NCBI RefSeq assembly: GCF_023053635.1
Contig: NC_086173.1
Span: 146,056,697 to 146,120,696 of the forward strand
Source: Elgaria multicarinata webbii
Taxonomy: Eukaryota; Chordata; Lepidosauria; Squamata; Anguidae
Direction: 5' to 3'
Length of the DNA: 64,000 bases
Shown here: positions 13,501 through 22,600 of the stretch, piece after piece
Layout: every line of letters starts with the position of its first letter
How positions within the stretch are numbered: the stretch's first letter is position 1
Translations under genes and position numbers: made by a program
Notes under the pieces: generated by a model
Seen by the model: the letters and a program-made list of their open reading frames with translations, nothing else
Database searches by the model: none
What the model was told of the DNA's origin: nothing

Positions 13501-13599
13501 AGTAATGAGATTTACCATTTCAAAGCATCCTTCACTGAGAAAATCTTCCCTTTCTGCTGGATCCCTGGTTTGCATGCAGAGCTTAGGTTTTGCTCCTGA
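2137..13599 (+). CDS. TRIM family gene 1 (partial: coiled coil plus PRY-SPRY; RING exon off window)
   Basis: Exons are 2137-2232 (96 nt), 2743-2973 (231), 5254-5276 (23), 8682-8797 (116), 12107-12169 (63) and 13088-13599 (512). All have AG/GT boundaries and join in one frame to 347 codons including the stop. The 96-231-23-116 series is the standard class IV TRIM layout. The first exon begins at codon phase 0 with '[10 protein letters not shown]', so the RING/B-box exon should lie left of the window. The 96- and 231-nt exons give an uninterrupted heptad-rich coiled coil ('[18 protein letters not shown]'). The last exon is a PRY-SPRY domain. The sixth coding exon (63 nt) is about twice the size of its counterparts in genes 2-4 (30-33 nt). 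The family acts as E3 ubiquitin ligases. Whether this member is catalytic cannot be seen, and its SPRY has lost a hallmark motif. Nearest family by look: TRIM27/TRIM39/RFP-like. Confidence 0.88.
2233..2742 (+). other. Gene 1 intron between the 96- and 231-nt exons
   Basis: The donor is 'GTAAGG' and the acceptor is 'TTTCACCCCAG'. Nothing else was recognised inside it. Confidence 0.6.
3010..3420 (+). repeat. MITE-like repeat, family A copy
   Basis: It contains 'gcacgctcattactgggcac', then 'ctgctgtgtgcaggagaagc' and 'gagaagtgatggtaaa'. The same ordered landmarks recur at 8875-9111 plus 10845-10891, and more weakly at 23360-23690 and 46185-46410. No coding capacity. Ends are approximate. Confidence 0.6.
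3421..4007. other. Unassigned intronic sequence of gene 1
   Basis: No gene or named repeat. A short inverted pair ('ctatggattattcacac' near 3923 and its complement near 3810) suggests an old hairpin element. Confidence 0.4.
4008..4044. repeat. (AC)n microsatellite
   Basis: About 18 uninterrupted AC units. Confidence 0.95.
4056..4158. repeat. Short palindromic MITE-like element
   Basis: The termini 'ggtagtatccaatgtt' and 'aacattagatactacc' are inverted, as are the inner segments 'agtagagtagaccc' and 'ggtctactctac'. Similar 'agtagacccattgaaat' hairpins recur at 20840, 41345, 44460, 56220, 58430 and 59410, so this is a dispersed family. Confidence 0.7.
4258..4467. repeat. Palindromic MITE-like element (about 210 bp)
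   Basis: Inverted arms: 'aatttcctaattatcctcgc' against 'gcgagggtaactaggaaaat', and 'ggctggctggggtagttaac' against 'gttaacctccctagccagcc'. Non-coding. Confidence 0.75.
4530..5075 (+). repeat. Degraded L2-type LINE 3' fragment
   Basis: It has the broken remains of the RT C-terminal region ('aaagcccgtagtggcttggg', then 'acctgaaggattgcctt'), followed by a T-rich 3' region with 'cgccctatatcattaagatc' and an AAATAAATA end. This is the same protein region read at 11120-11690 and 24770-25040. Confidence 0.6.
5277..6910 (+). other. Gene 1 intron 4, left part
   Basis: GC-richer sequence with homopolymer C and G runs (5617-5629, 5881-5894, 5959-5970). The open frames here on both strands come from low-complexity Pro/Gly codons and have no family signature. 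No gene or named repeat was recognised. Confidence 0.5.
6911..7396. repeat. MITE-like element with GAGCTTCATC termini
   Basis: It starts 'gagcttcatcccaca' and ends with the inverse, 'ggtgtgatgaagctc'. Its interior has 'aaagcttacgcagatgtaag', the reverse complement of a motif at 14160 and 14310. The 128-residue open frame that crosses its right end into the TA repeat is a by-product. Confidence 0.6.
7494..7531. repeat. (TA)n microsatellite
   Basis: About 18 TA units. It gives the spurious Tyr-Ile runs seen in the overlapping frames. Confidence 0.95.
7631..8211 (+). repeat. 383-bp block flanked by about 100-bp direct repeats
   Basis: Direct repeats at 7631-7728 and 8112-8211 both run from 'gtgctgcgtgtaaacagagg' to 'tctagctgaggccaaagt'. 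They enclose a block (7729-8111) that recurs almost identically at 26946-27337 in the matching intron of gene 2. No coding content. It may be a mobile element or a duplicative repair insertion. Confidence 0.8.
8390..8622 (+). repeat. L2-type LINE 3' end
   Basis: The order is 'cttttaaaacttgatttt', 'ccctaccctgtgcctgttt', the hairpin at 8573-8594 (GCACCATG...CATTGATGGTGC type) and an AATAAATAAATAATAATAA tail. It matches the longer copies at 9112-10845 and 58690-59022. Confidence 0.8.
8875..10891 (+). repeat. Family A MITE interrupted by an L2 LINE
   Basis: The left part (8875-9111) starts 'aagctccatctgac'. The right part (about 10845-10891) ends with the inverse, 'gtgatggagctt'. Together they match the copy at 3010-3420, and the interior is displaced by the L2 insertion. 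The left junction is sharp; the right one is uncertain by about 20 bp. Confidence 0.65.
9112..10845 (-). mobile_element. L2-clade LINE with a long open reverse-transcriptase frame, 5'-truncated
   Basis: A frame open for at least 491 codons (9346-10821, and a little upstream) encodes most of a CR1/L2-superclade reverse transcriptase. Visible motifs are '[13 protein letters not shown]' (finger), '[12 protein letters not shown]' (motif A), '[13 protein letters not shown]' (motif B) and 'YADDTQLY' (catalytic motif C). The thumb region '[11 protein letters not shown]' and the C-terminal '[10 protein letters not shown]' follow. The 3' end carries the hairpin found in the other L2 copies (9149-9170) and an ATT microsatellite tail, typical of L2. 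No internal stop was seen. The endonuclease half is missing, so it is dead on arrival but young. It lies antisense in gene 1 intron 5. Confidence 0.9.
11110..11700 (+). repeat. Degraded LINE RT fragment (L2/CR1 superclade)
   Basis: Broken frames match the C-terminal RT region, for example 'tacagccctaaatagcttgg' followed by 'gggctgcctcttcccaca'. The 3' part ends near 'gtaattgtataaacaaacg'. An internal inverted pair, 'ctagcagcagggatattttt' and its partner, lies at 11532-11570. Old. Confidence 0.55.
11701..12106 (+). other. Gene 1 intron 5, right part
   Basis: No repeat or gene recognised. It ends in 'CATTTCATCAG', the acceptor of the 63-nt exon. Confidence 0.5.
12752..12866. repeat. Palindromic MITE-like element (CTGGAGGGCACC family)
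   Basis: 'ccttctccagcca', 'ccctccagatattttgg' and 'ctacaatgctc' on the left are mirrored by 'ctgtaatctgaaacatctgg', 'agggcaccg' and 'ctggggaaggc' on the right. Relatives occur at 25596, 48415, 54610, 55865, 61240 and 62425. Confidence 0.75.
13088..13599 (+). CDS. Gene 1 terminal exon: PRY-SPRY (B30.2) domain
   Basis: The acceptor is 'TTCTCTCCAG'. The exon completes codon G|TG and runs 170 codons to a TGA. PRY opens with '[10 protein letters not shown]' and SPRY follows. The C-terminal '[11 protein letters not shown]' motif is kept. The usual 'G(K/R)HYWEV' segment is replaced by '[10 protein letters not shown]', so the hallmark Trp is gone and the ligand face is probably altered. No stop or frameshift breaks it. 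Confidence 0.9.
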
Positions 13600-13718
13600 A
13601 TGGAAGACAAGATACAGGCTTTTGAGTTGTGTGCCCCTTAGGGTTCATTGTGGTGTCTGCAATCCAGAAGTACCTCACCACAAAGAAAGAAAAGTGGAAA
13701 TCCGCAATCAGAAACCAA

Positions 13719-13724
13719 AATAAA
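13719..13724 (+). terminator. Poly(A) signal of gene 1
   Basis: An AATAAA hexamer 120 nt after the gene 1 stop; a GT-rich stretch follows. Confidence 0.6.
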
Positions 13725-13847
13725 AGTGTTCTATACAAATGAAATATTTTATTGGGGGAATTCACATGATACAAACCCACACACATCACTTTTTTCATCC
13801 ATTCCACATGTCCTATTTTGGAGAGGGTAACTAAATATTTCTGATTA

Positions 13848-14470
13848 AGAGCTCCATCACACCTACTTTTTTTATCCAGTTTTCATCTGTGGTTTCCCCC
13901 TCCGTTTCCTTAGCGAGTCGAGCGCTGGGCACTTTCATGTCTGTGCACTGTTGTGCTCTTTCAAACTCATGTATCTTTTCACCGGGAGTGCTACTATGCT
14001 GGTGAAATCACCTGCCCCGCCCCTTGGGAAAGGTTTATAGGGGAGGAGGAGCGAAGGTTTGTTTTGCTTGTTTCAAAGGATGGGCAGATGAATAGTCATT
14101 TTAACTAATTTCTTTTGTAAATGTGGTCAGCTCCCCTCCTTTGCTCCAAGGTAACCAAAATGCTTACAGCTGTGTAAGTTTTAAAGCTAAAGAGATCAAA
14201 CTTGGCATGGTGATAGCTCTTAAGGAGGGCTTTAGCCACCCCAAGTTTGAATCAGATCAGTTCATTCCTTGATTTTTTAAGGAATTTTTAAAATGGAAAT
14301 TAATTAAAATGCTTACATCTGCATAATTTTTAAAGATAAAGAGTTCAAACTTGGCACAGTGATAGCTCTTAAGGAGATTGGTTCATCCCTTGACTTTTTA
14401 GGATTTTTAAAATTTCCCCCTTAAATCCTTTTCCTGAAAATCCACCAGTGCAAAGGATCGATTTTCCTTT
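13848..14470 (+). repeat. MITE-like element, GAGCTCCATC terminus, internal tandem repeat
   Basis: It starts 'gagctccatcacacc'. Two copies of a module about 145 bp apart (14158 and 14308) share 'aaaatgcttac', 'ttttaaag' and 'ggtgatagctcttaagg' (or the close 'cagtgatagctcttaagg'). The module is inverted at 7080-7185. The right end is not sharp. Confidence 0.55.
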
Positions 14471-14524
14471 CCTTTGATCATGTGAAGCTGTACATCTCCA
14501 AGTTCATAAAATAGAGATCTGCTG

Positions 14525-14690
14525 TTCCCTTACTCAAGAGTAAATCCCATTGCTTTCAACTGCATTTATATCCAAGTCATACTAAAATCCCATGCTTGCT
14601 TACCTTTGAGTAAACCCCCATTTTAGTAAATCTCTCTCTGTTCAATGGGGTTTACTCAAAGGTAAGCATGCATCTGATTTTAGTATGGCT
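14525..14690. repeat. Palindromic MITE-like element
   Basis: 'catgcttgcttacctttgag' near 14591 is inverted at 'ctcaaaggtaagcatgcat' near 14653. 'catactaaaatcc' and 'gattttagtatgg' form the outer pair. Confidence 0.65.
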
Positions 14691-15779
14691 GAGCCTGGGG
14701 TGCCTTCTGGCATTTGCTGTCTTAATCTCAATCCCCCAGCCGCCAACCCCCCACCCCCATCTGTAATATGGGGATAATACTGGCCTACTGTCACAAATAT
14801 TTGCCCCAGAAGCCTTTGCATCTGTCAAGACTGTTGCATCAACCTGCATAATAGGCTACCTTGCAAATATTTATCCAAAATAAAGAGTTACTGGTCTTCC
14901 ACATTTTCTCTCATAAATTGGTACAATTTCCTAAGCTATGATTTTAATAAAGAAGCGATGGAACGTTAAGACATATTCTTGTATTAAGTTTCAATCAGTT
15001 TGATTCTAACAGAGGCATCTGTGCTGACATGTTGAGACATTTGACTGGTCCATGGACCTAGGAGCCTGCTATTGGAAAAATAAAATTTTCCCAGCTGAAC
15101 TCAGGAAAGCAGTAACAGGTGCATCAGATAGAAAAGTTGGGGGAAAGGTAACTGCTTACTGGCTGTACATATTTCTGTTTATGTGTAGTGATGAGACAAA
15201 ATGAACATTTTAGAAAACCTGACAAGATATGAAGTATATACATAGCTGGGAACTTCGGGGGGGGGGATTGTTAGAGACATTTCTGTTTGTAGAACATCAT
15301 GTAAGCATCACTAATAAATCATAAATGTGACCAGGGGATTCAGGGACTTCAGAATCAAACATCCCTTCTTACGGAACAGAACACCTGTCCTCAGAAGGAC
15401 AATGGCAGCAGCCATTTTGCCCCCAGCTCAGAAATGTTGGGTGGGGGTATTTTACTACTTTAAAGGCTGTGATCCAGGAAATCCGGATGACCTTGGAATA
15501 CACCTGCGTCAACCATGCAATGTATGTTCCTCGGGGCAGATCCTGAAAAGCGATGTATGTTCCTCGGGGCAGGCATGTTGGGGGTTGTGACACAGGCTGT
15601 GTATTTAACAGTTTCAATTGTCATGGCAAAAAGGAGTAAGTAAACTATTTCCTAACGCCGCATCGATAAAGCTTAAGGCGGTGACTTTGCCACAAACACA
15701 CTACCTGTTTCTCGCTCGTTCTCTACTCAGTTTCGTTTTCTAAACTGCCGTCATCTGTACAGGACCCCACCCTCCCTTT
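14691..15779. other. Intergenic sequence between genes 1 and 2
   Basis: No gene or family repeat recognised. A short direct repeat ('gatgtatgttcctcggggca' type) occurs at 15519-15541 and 15551-15572. Confidence 0.45.
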
Positions 15780-15968
15780 CCCATTGGCTAGAATAGTTCG
15801 ATACCTGAAAAGCCCCATTGAAGAGCCGCAGCCAATAGCGGGGTTCAGTGGGGTGGAGTCAGGGCAATCTTTCGGCCGCTGCCCTGTTCTGGCTCGGATT
15901 GGAGGTCGCTCTCTGGGGTGGCTGATGGTGGCTGTGTGAAACGGATCGGCAGGCGGAGGGGGAGAAAG
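15780..15968 (+). promoter_or_regulatory. Candidate promoter and non-coding first exon of gene 2
   Basis: GC-rich sequence with inverted CCAAT boxes (ATTGG at 15783 and about 15898) and a direct CCAAT at 15832. A strong donor, 'AAAG|GTACGT', lies at 15968/15969. The coding exon of gene 2 has its own acceptor ('CTTTACAG', ending 19221) only 13 nt before the ATG, so an upstream 5'UTR exon must exist. This is the best-looking site on the + strand. The start site is unknown. Confidence 0.35.
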
Positions 15969-16344
15969 GTACGTAGGGCTGGAGAGCAGTTTGCAATCTG
16001 CTGGAGCAGAGGAGGGTCGGGTGGAGACGGGGAAGCCAGGAATGAAAACGCAGGAAAGCGCCTGCAGGATGGCCCACAAAGAGGAAGTCATGGCCCCGTG
16101 TTCAGAGTGAGTCGGCTGAAGTGTAGTCTGCCATTGCCACCAGAAATGGGGCGGCAGGGCGGGTAGGCTCCGGGGCTTATACTGAGAAAACAGCTCAGCA
16201 GGCCGATTTCAAACTTAGCAGCAGGGTGGAGAAAAATGGATGACTTTTTAAAAAGGAATAAAAAAATTAAATTGGATTCTCTTATTTTACATCTATTTAC
16301 TAATAGTATAAATAATATATTAGTTTTCTGGCTCAAAAAACAAG

Positions 16345-16427
16345 TTATAATAAAATCTGCAAACTGCCCAGAGAGCCTTGACTGTTGGCCAGTATAAATA
16401 TGTAATAAATAAATAAATAAATAAATC
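16345..16427 (+). repeat. LINE 3' tail
   Basis: 'aactgcccagagagccttga', 'ggccagtataaatatg' and an (AAAT)n run. This is the 3' end of the same LINE group as 28443 and 52195. Confidence 0.6.
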
Positions 16428-16777
16428 TCATAAACATGCTAAACCCACACTTATAAAAAATGAAGCTACCTAACACTCCAATGTGAGCATTAATTTAAGT
16501 CTTTCGTGTCATGGAAATGCCTTTACCCTGCCTAATTTACCAGCTCTTGCTTCTTGGAAGTTCATTTTCTCGGAGTAAAATGGTGTGGGCAAAAGACCCA
16601 GGCTGGATAGGATTGTTGCTCTTTGTTGGGACGATGTAAAAGCCGGAATGGAATCGGCTGGAACGACCCCACAAAACAAAACGATGCCAAAAACAGTGGC
16701 ATGTGTTAGGAACAATATTGAGAACAATATTTTAGGACTAAAAACTTTGCGGTATAAAGGTAGCATACAGCCATCAT

Positions 16778-17175
16778 TTATTTATTTATTGCATTTGCAT
16801 ACCGCCCAACAGCCGAAGCTCTCTGGGTGGTTCACAAAAATTAAAACCATTCAAAGTATAAAACAAACAGTATAAAAGCATGATATAAAATACAATATAA
16901 AAGCACAACCAGGATAAAATCAGCAGCAGTGCAGAAAAACAAATTTTAAATACAAATTTAAAACAGCAAAATTAATATTAAGTTTATAGACTGTTAAAAT
17001 GCTGAGAGAATAAAAAAGGCCTTCTCCTGGCATCTGAAAGAATGTAGGAGGGTAGGTGCCAGGCGAGCCTCCTTAGGGAGCTCATTCCACAGCCGGGGTG
17101 CCACAGCACAGAAGGCCATTGACTAGAAGCCATTGATGGCCCCACAGGCCTGCCAGCCTGATGACCCTCCAAGTA
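16778..17175 (-). repeat. LINE 3' fragment ('accgcccaac' group)
   Basis: It begins on + with ATTTATTTATT and 'gcataccgcccaacagcc', then 'aagctctctgggtggttcac'. Degraded RT C-terminus follows at 17005-17110 ('aaaggccttctcc', 'gagctcattccacagcc'). Same family as 18303, 33384 and 47517. Confidence 0.75.
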
Positions 17176-17886
17176 GAATGCAGCTCACCAGCCATGTATC
17201 TTGGCTTGCCAAGCTCTTTACACCTGCTTATTTCTGTTGTCCTATGCAGCAGTTAGTAAAATGGAGGAATTGAGTTCCTGGTGTACTGTATGTATGGTCC
17301 GAATGTTCATAAGTTCTACAGACCTTCCTTGCTATGGCCTTCCTGTTTAGAAGCACTATTCTTGCAAAAAGTCTATTGTGGGCCTTGTAATAATAAAAAA
17401 GCCTCAAATGATGTGTACTAGCCTGCTTGTAAGTGGTGTTATGTGCTCTAATACTTCCCTAAGTGGTGAGAAATTCCAGGTTTGGCTTCCTTTAGAGAGC
17501 ACATGGGAGTCTTATAATGTTTTGTAGTATTTGTGTTATATATAAATATCTATGTAGAGCAGAAATGGAGGCAATAAATCTGATACCCCTCATATTGGCT
17601 CTCCAGACCGCTCCAACATCCCAATGCGCTTCACCTTCAGCCAACTCCTACCTCTCCCAAAATGTTATTTTTGCACACACACTCAGACTTGCATGTCCAA
17701 GCACTCAGACCCCACCTCTGGCCAGTAACTTGCTTTCAGGGAAATACCGAAAGCCATTGAATCAACATTACTGCTTCTGTATTCAGATCCCTGACCCCTG
17801 TACCTGCCACTTTATTCAAAACATGAATGGCAGACCCTTTCAAAGTAACTAAGATAGGGTAAACCCGACAATACCTCTGGCATTCA
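17176..17886. other. Unassigned sequence in the 5' region of gene 2
   Basis: Nothing recognised. The 111-residue frame at 17517-17852 has no family signature. Confidence 0.45.
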
Positions 17887-18268
17887 GTGGCTCAGTTCAG
17901 ACAATATGTTTCTGCAGTGTTTACACTACCGTTGAGAAACGTGTTGTCTGGCAGGAAAACTCCACGCAACGGTGGCAGAGTGCTGAAAGAAGTGAGTGCC
18001 GCACTGGGAGAGTCCCCGGTATTTTTTTTTTTATTATTATTTTTGCAGAAGTGGCTGATGGGATACCATTGGGAAGACCATGGGAGGAGGGAAGGCAGAG
18101 GAACTGTCAGTCAAATGTCACGATGGATTTTGCTCAACTCCACAGTAGCCTACAGTCACACGGTGGAGTTAGAACATGTTATGTGGGGAGTACCTCCTAA
18201 TAACTCAACCGTTGAGTGGAGTTTTCACACTGCATTGACTAACATGTTGTCTGAACTGAGCCAGTGAG
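17887..18268. repeat. MITE with 'tggctcagttcagaca' termini
   Basis: The left end 'tggctcagttcagacaatat' is inverted at the right as 'aacatgttgtctgaactgag'. A second internal pair is 'ccgttgagaaacg' and 'caaccgttgagtgg'. About 380 bp, non-coding. The same family lies at 29136-29676. Confidence 0.8.
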
Positions 18269-18302
18269 TCTGAAATAAAAGGAACTACCCCTGTTCTGGT
18301 TA

Positions 18303-18795
18303 TTGTATTTATTTATTAAATTTATATACCGCCCCATAGCCGAAGCTCTCTGGGCGGTTTACAAAAGTTAGAAACAGTGAACAGTAAAAAGTATACAAAA
18401 TTTAAAACCACCAAAAATATAAAGACAATGTAAAACAACAGTATCCATTTAAACATCAACAGTTCTGGGGTCCATTGAAAAGCAATCAAACCTAGCATAT
18501 GTTGTTAAATGCTGTTAAATGTCTGGGAGAAGAGAAAGGTCTTGACCTGGTGCCGAAAAGATAACAATGTTGGCCCCAGGCGAGCCTCATCGGGGAGATC
18601 ATTCCATAATTGGGGGGCCACCACTAAAAAGGCCCTCTCCCTTGTTGCAATCCTCCAAGCTTCCCTTGGAGTAGGCATGCGGAGGAGGACCTTAGATGGG
18701 TAGGTTCATGTCGGGGGAGGCGTTCCATCAGGTATTGTGGTCCCAAGCCGTGTAAGGCTTTATAGGTTAAAACCATTGCCTGTTCACTGGGAGGC
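18303..18795 (-). repeat. LINE 3' fragment ('accgccccatagcc' group)
   Basis: 'tttatataccgccccatagc', 'gaagctctctgggcggttta', then degraded RT C-terminal sequence with 'aaggtcttgacctgg', 'gggagatcattccataatt' and 'aaggccctctcc'. Confidence 0.75.
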
Positions 18796-19234
18796 AATTC
18801 TTAACACATTTACAGGTCTGCCTTTAACCACACTGTGAGTAGCTGTAGAAACAATGACTTCACCCTTAAGCAGTGTGCAGTAACAGGGAAGGAAAAGATG
18901 ACCTTGGACTATTTACACTTAACTTGCATCAGATCAGGCTGTTAGGCACTGATAGTTGGTGTGGGAACAAAGTTCCTTCATCCTTTTCGCCAACCTTGTG
19001 TAAAGCACAACAAGATTCTTTGTTCCAGTAAGAGTATTCAACAATATTGTGCCTTTAATAGTTAAAAAACAAACCCCTTCTTCAAATACCCCTTATAAAA
19101 CCTCCCACTGCTCCCTCTGTATCTGATTCCTGGCGAGGGGAAAGAACTTCCTGATTGCACAAAAGGAACGCTCAGCATTCTGAGGAAAAACTAAACTAAA
19201 CTTTATTCCTGTACTTTACAGCAACACGACACCA

Positions 19235-19657
19235 ATGGCTGCTCCGAATCCAGAGAAATCTCTTCAGGATGAAGCCACTTGTTCCATCTGCCTGGATTAT
19301 TTTCAGACTCCAGTGATGATCATAGATTGTGGGCACAACTTTTGCCAAGACTGCATTGGCCAGTGCTGCAAAGAGTCCATCCGCAACGTGTTCTCCTGTC
19401 CGCAGTGCAGGAAGCCCTTTCTCTGGCAAAACGTCCGGCCCAACAGGCACCTGTGGAACATTGTAGAACTGGCCAAGCAGTTCAGCATGCGACGGGCAAA
19501 AGAAGCAGGAGATCAGGATCTCTGCAAGAAACACCACGAGCCTCTGAAGCTGTTCTGTGAACAGGATCAAACTGCCATCTGTGTGGTGTGCGATAAGTCC
19601 AAGCTACATAAAAAGCACAGTGTCGTTCCTATAGAGGAGGCTGCTCAGGTTTACCAG
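19235..19657 (+). CDS. Gene 2 first coding exon: RING finger and B-box 2
   Basis: It opens 'MAAPNPEKSLQDEATCSICL' and ends at 'EEAAQVYQ' before donor GTAATG. The RING is C3HC4 with 'CGHNFC' at 32-37. The B-box ends in 'HKKH'. The acceptor just upstream (19220-19221) leaves a 13-nt leader, matching the 16-nt leader of gene 3. Confidence 0.93.
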
Positions 19658-22600
19658 GTAATGGAGGATAGCAGAAAGGGTTCACGACAGCCTTTTCCCA
19701 AATGGTGGGTGGAGATGATGGGAGTTGTAGTCTGACATATCTGAAAGGCATCAAGTTGAGGAAGATTTATGGGAACAAGTTTTTCAATGTTCTTGGTATG
19801 ACTCTCGAAGAACGGTCAATTAAGGGCAAAGCATGTTGAATTGAGGGAGGGAGCATAATGGGAGAAAGCCAACCATTTGCAAACAGTGAAACAAACTCTC
19901 AATCCGTGGAAATTCTCTTGTGAAAGGGGCATCTTGGAGGAACAGGAAATCAGGTTGAATTCATTTATTCGTACAGAGGAAACTACCTTCTACCAGCTCA
20001 AACTATTTGCCTTTCTAGCTCAATATTCTCTGATGGGCAATGATTCTCTCTGGCAGAAAAAAACCCTCTTTCTCATCACCTGCTTATTACTGATACTGGA
20101 GATGTCAGGCATTGGACCTGGGCATTTCTGTATGCCAACCATGTCCTCTACAAGTATGTTCTTTTCCTGATTAGTACATAATGGCCTGGTTCTCATATAA
20201 AGCTAAGCTATGGTGTGGTTTGTTGATATTTGGCTTGTTGTGTCTGAACCCATCCCTGCAAACAAACCATGGTATGTTAACCAACTGCAAACCACACATA
20301 GAAGCCATCATTTCTCAGCGGCTTAGGAAGTCCAGCTTGTTCAAGCCATAATTAGTCATCATCTAAACCCAGAGGTGTGACTTATCCCTGTCTTGTTTAC
20401 ACTCTGATCAGTCCTGAAACACAGATGCTCAACAAGTAATTATTTATAGGATGTTAGTATTTCACTAGGTTGGATATATTAGTTTTGCTGCTGGTCCTTA
20501 ATAGTTAATCTTGTTTTGAAGTTTGTTTATGTTTTATATTGACTGTAAGCAGCCCCTAACATATTATAGCTTAAAGCATTTACTGCCAATACCTAAGCCT
20601 GAGAAGAAGGGTTTCAAATATTTAGAATTGGGACCGGGTGGGGAACATGTAAAAGCTTGGAAAACACCAAGTGATTGATGGTTGGGGGGCATTGGGAAAG
20701 GGTGTGTGGCCATTTGGAGAATCCTTATGGGGGGGCGGGACTGTGACCCCAGATGGGCTAAGCCTGAGGTTCTTCACCTATATCCTATGGCTAAACTTGA
20801 ATTGCCTAATCTTAGATCAGCAGCAATAATGAGTTGGATCCATGCTTAGTCATGCTGAAAGTAGACCCAGTGAAATCAAGGGGACTTGATTGAGTTAGTC
20901 ATGACTAACTCGTCCGTTGATTTCAGTGGGTTTACTCTAAGCATTGATTAAACTCGTTGTTTCCACAACCCTGTAATTCCTTAAACATTACATTCCCATG
21001 TGCCTGTCTCTCAGCATGCTCGCATGTGATGCTGCTACCATAATAACAAACGCCATAATTAACTGGAAAAATGGAGCATTGTTTTTTGTTCCCTCGTACA
21101 GTATTTTATTATTTGCTTTATTTTCTAGTATTTATAGGCCAACTCTAACTGGGTTTTCGGGGGCAGTTTGCAAACAGCAGAGTAGATTTAGCAAACGCCA
21201 CAGCGGTTGCATTATTTATTTCAAGTGTGAGCTGCCTTGAGGGCTCTGGTGTGGCAAAGATAAAAGAAAGGTTGCTGTGATTATATGTCATACAAAATGG
21301 AGGACCTGTATTATCTCTCAGCTCTTGTGAGATCTCTTAGTTGCTGACTAATGGGGATTTAGATGAAGCAAGAAACCTTAAAACCATCCCTTTTCTAAAT
21401 CTCTAGTTGAGGTGTGGGCAGGAGATTGGAAGAAATGCTTTGGCTCATTTGAAGCTGGTGCCTGAAAAAGGTTGGAGAAGTAGTTGTGAATTCGTTTAAT
21501 ATAGCAGAATATGAGGTGGGATAGTATTTAGAGGTTACTACGACACCAAATTTGAGTAATTTTCACCGAGATTGATGATGCTGAAGTTGGTTACTAGTTC
21601 TCAGTTCAGTATTTGCACAAAAGCAAAGCTCAGTCAGTGAATGTAATAAGGAATTAAAATGTATACAGTTATGCATTCCAAAATAAACTTTGGACACTCC
21701 TATACCCTATATCTCCATGACTGGGAAGGGGACTTTCCCTGTAGAGATCCAAAATCATTCCAATAAAACTGCTGTTCTTGTGTAGCACTCATTGATGCAT
21801 GTTCACCCCATATCACAATTACAATAATGAATATGCCACCCCTAATGATACACCAACGCCTCCAGGAAAGTGTCATCTCCTAGATGGCATTGAATCATGT
21901 TTGGCCCAGTGTAATATTAGTTATTTGTTAGAAGTTTCCGAAGAGTAAATAGTATTAACTGATTCAGGAATGTATGTTTTAGAAAAATAAATGCATTACC
22001 TATGAATTTAGAATAGCGTTTAAGAAAGATCATTGCAGAAATGTACAAATTAATGTTATTTACAGGTTCATGCTGAATATCTCCATATATTTTAAAATAT
22101 GTTCAGTAGTATATAAATCTATTAAAACATAATAATAAATAATTGCAGGGAGATGAACTTAGAGACAGATATGTTTTTACGTGTAATGTTAAGGAAAACT
22201 GAATTGAAGAACATTTTTAAATTCCAATAATGTTTTTTCTTGATGAGTTTCATTTCTTCTTTTGTAAGCATAATCACAATTTTCTGTCCTCCTCCTCCTC
22301 CTCCTTATTCACTGGTGAAGCGGTAATTTACACAGGTGACTATCCAAGAGTTCTGGGTGTATGATTTGTGGTGAGCGTGGGATAGTGAGCAAAGTCTTGC
22401 ATCTGAGCAGAGCATTGGGCCAGGTGTGATTCAATGCCATCTTGTAGAGGAAACTGCCCAGGACATTTGAGTGTAGACATTTGAGTGTATGGTTTTGGCT
22501 TATTGCTGGCTGCACAGCCCCAGTTCCTTAGTTTTTTTCTATATGCGCTGGCAATTATTGGCACGAGGATGCCGTGCCAGCCAGTGTCCTGCATTCAGAA

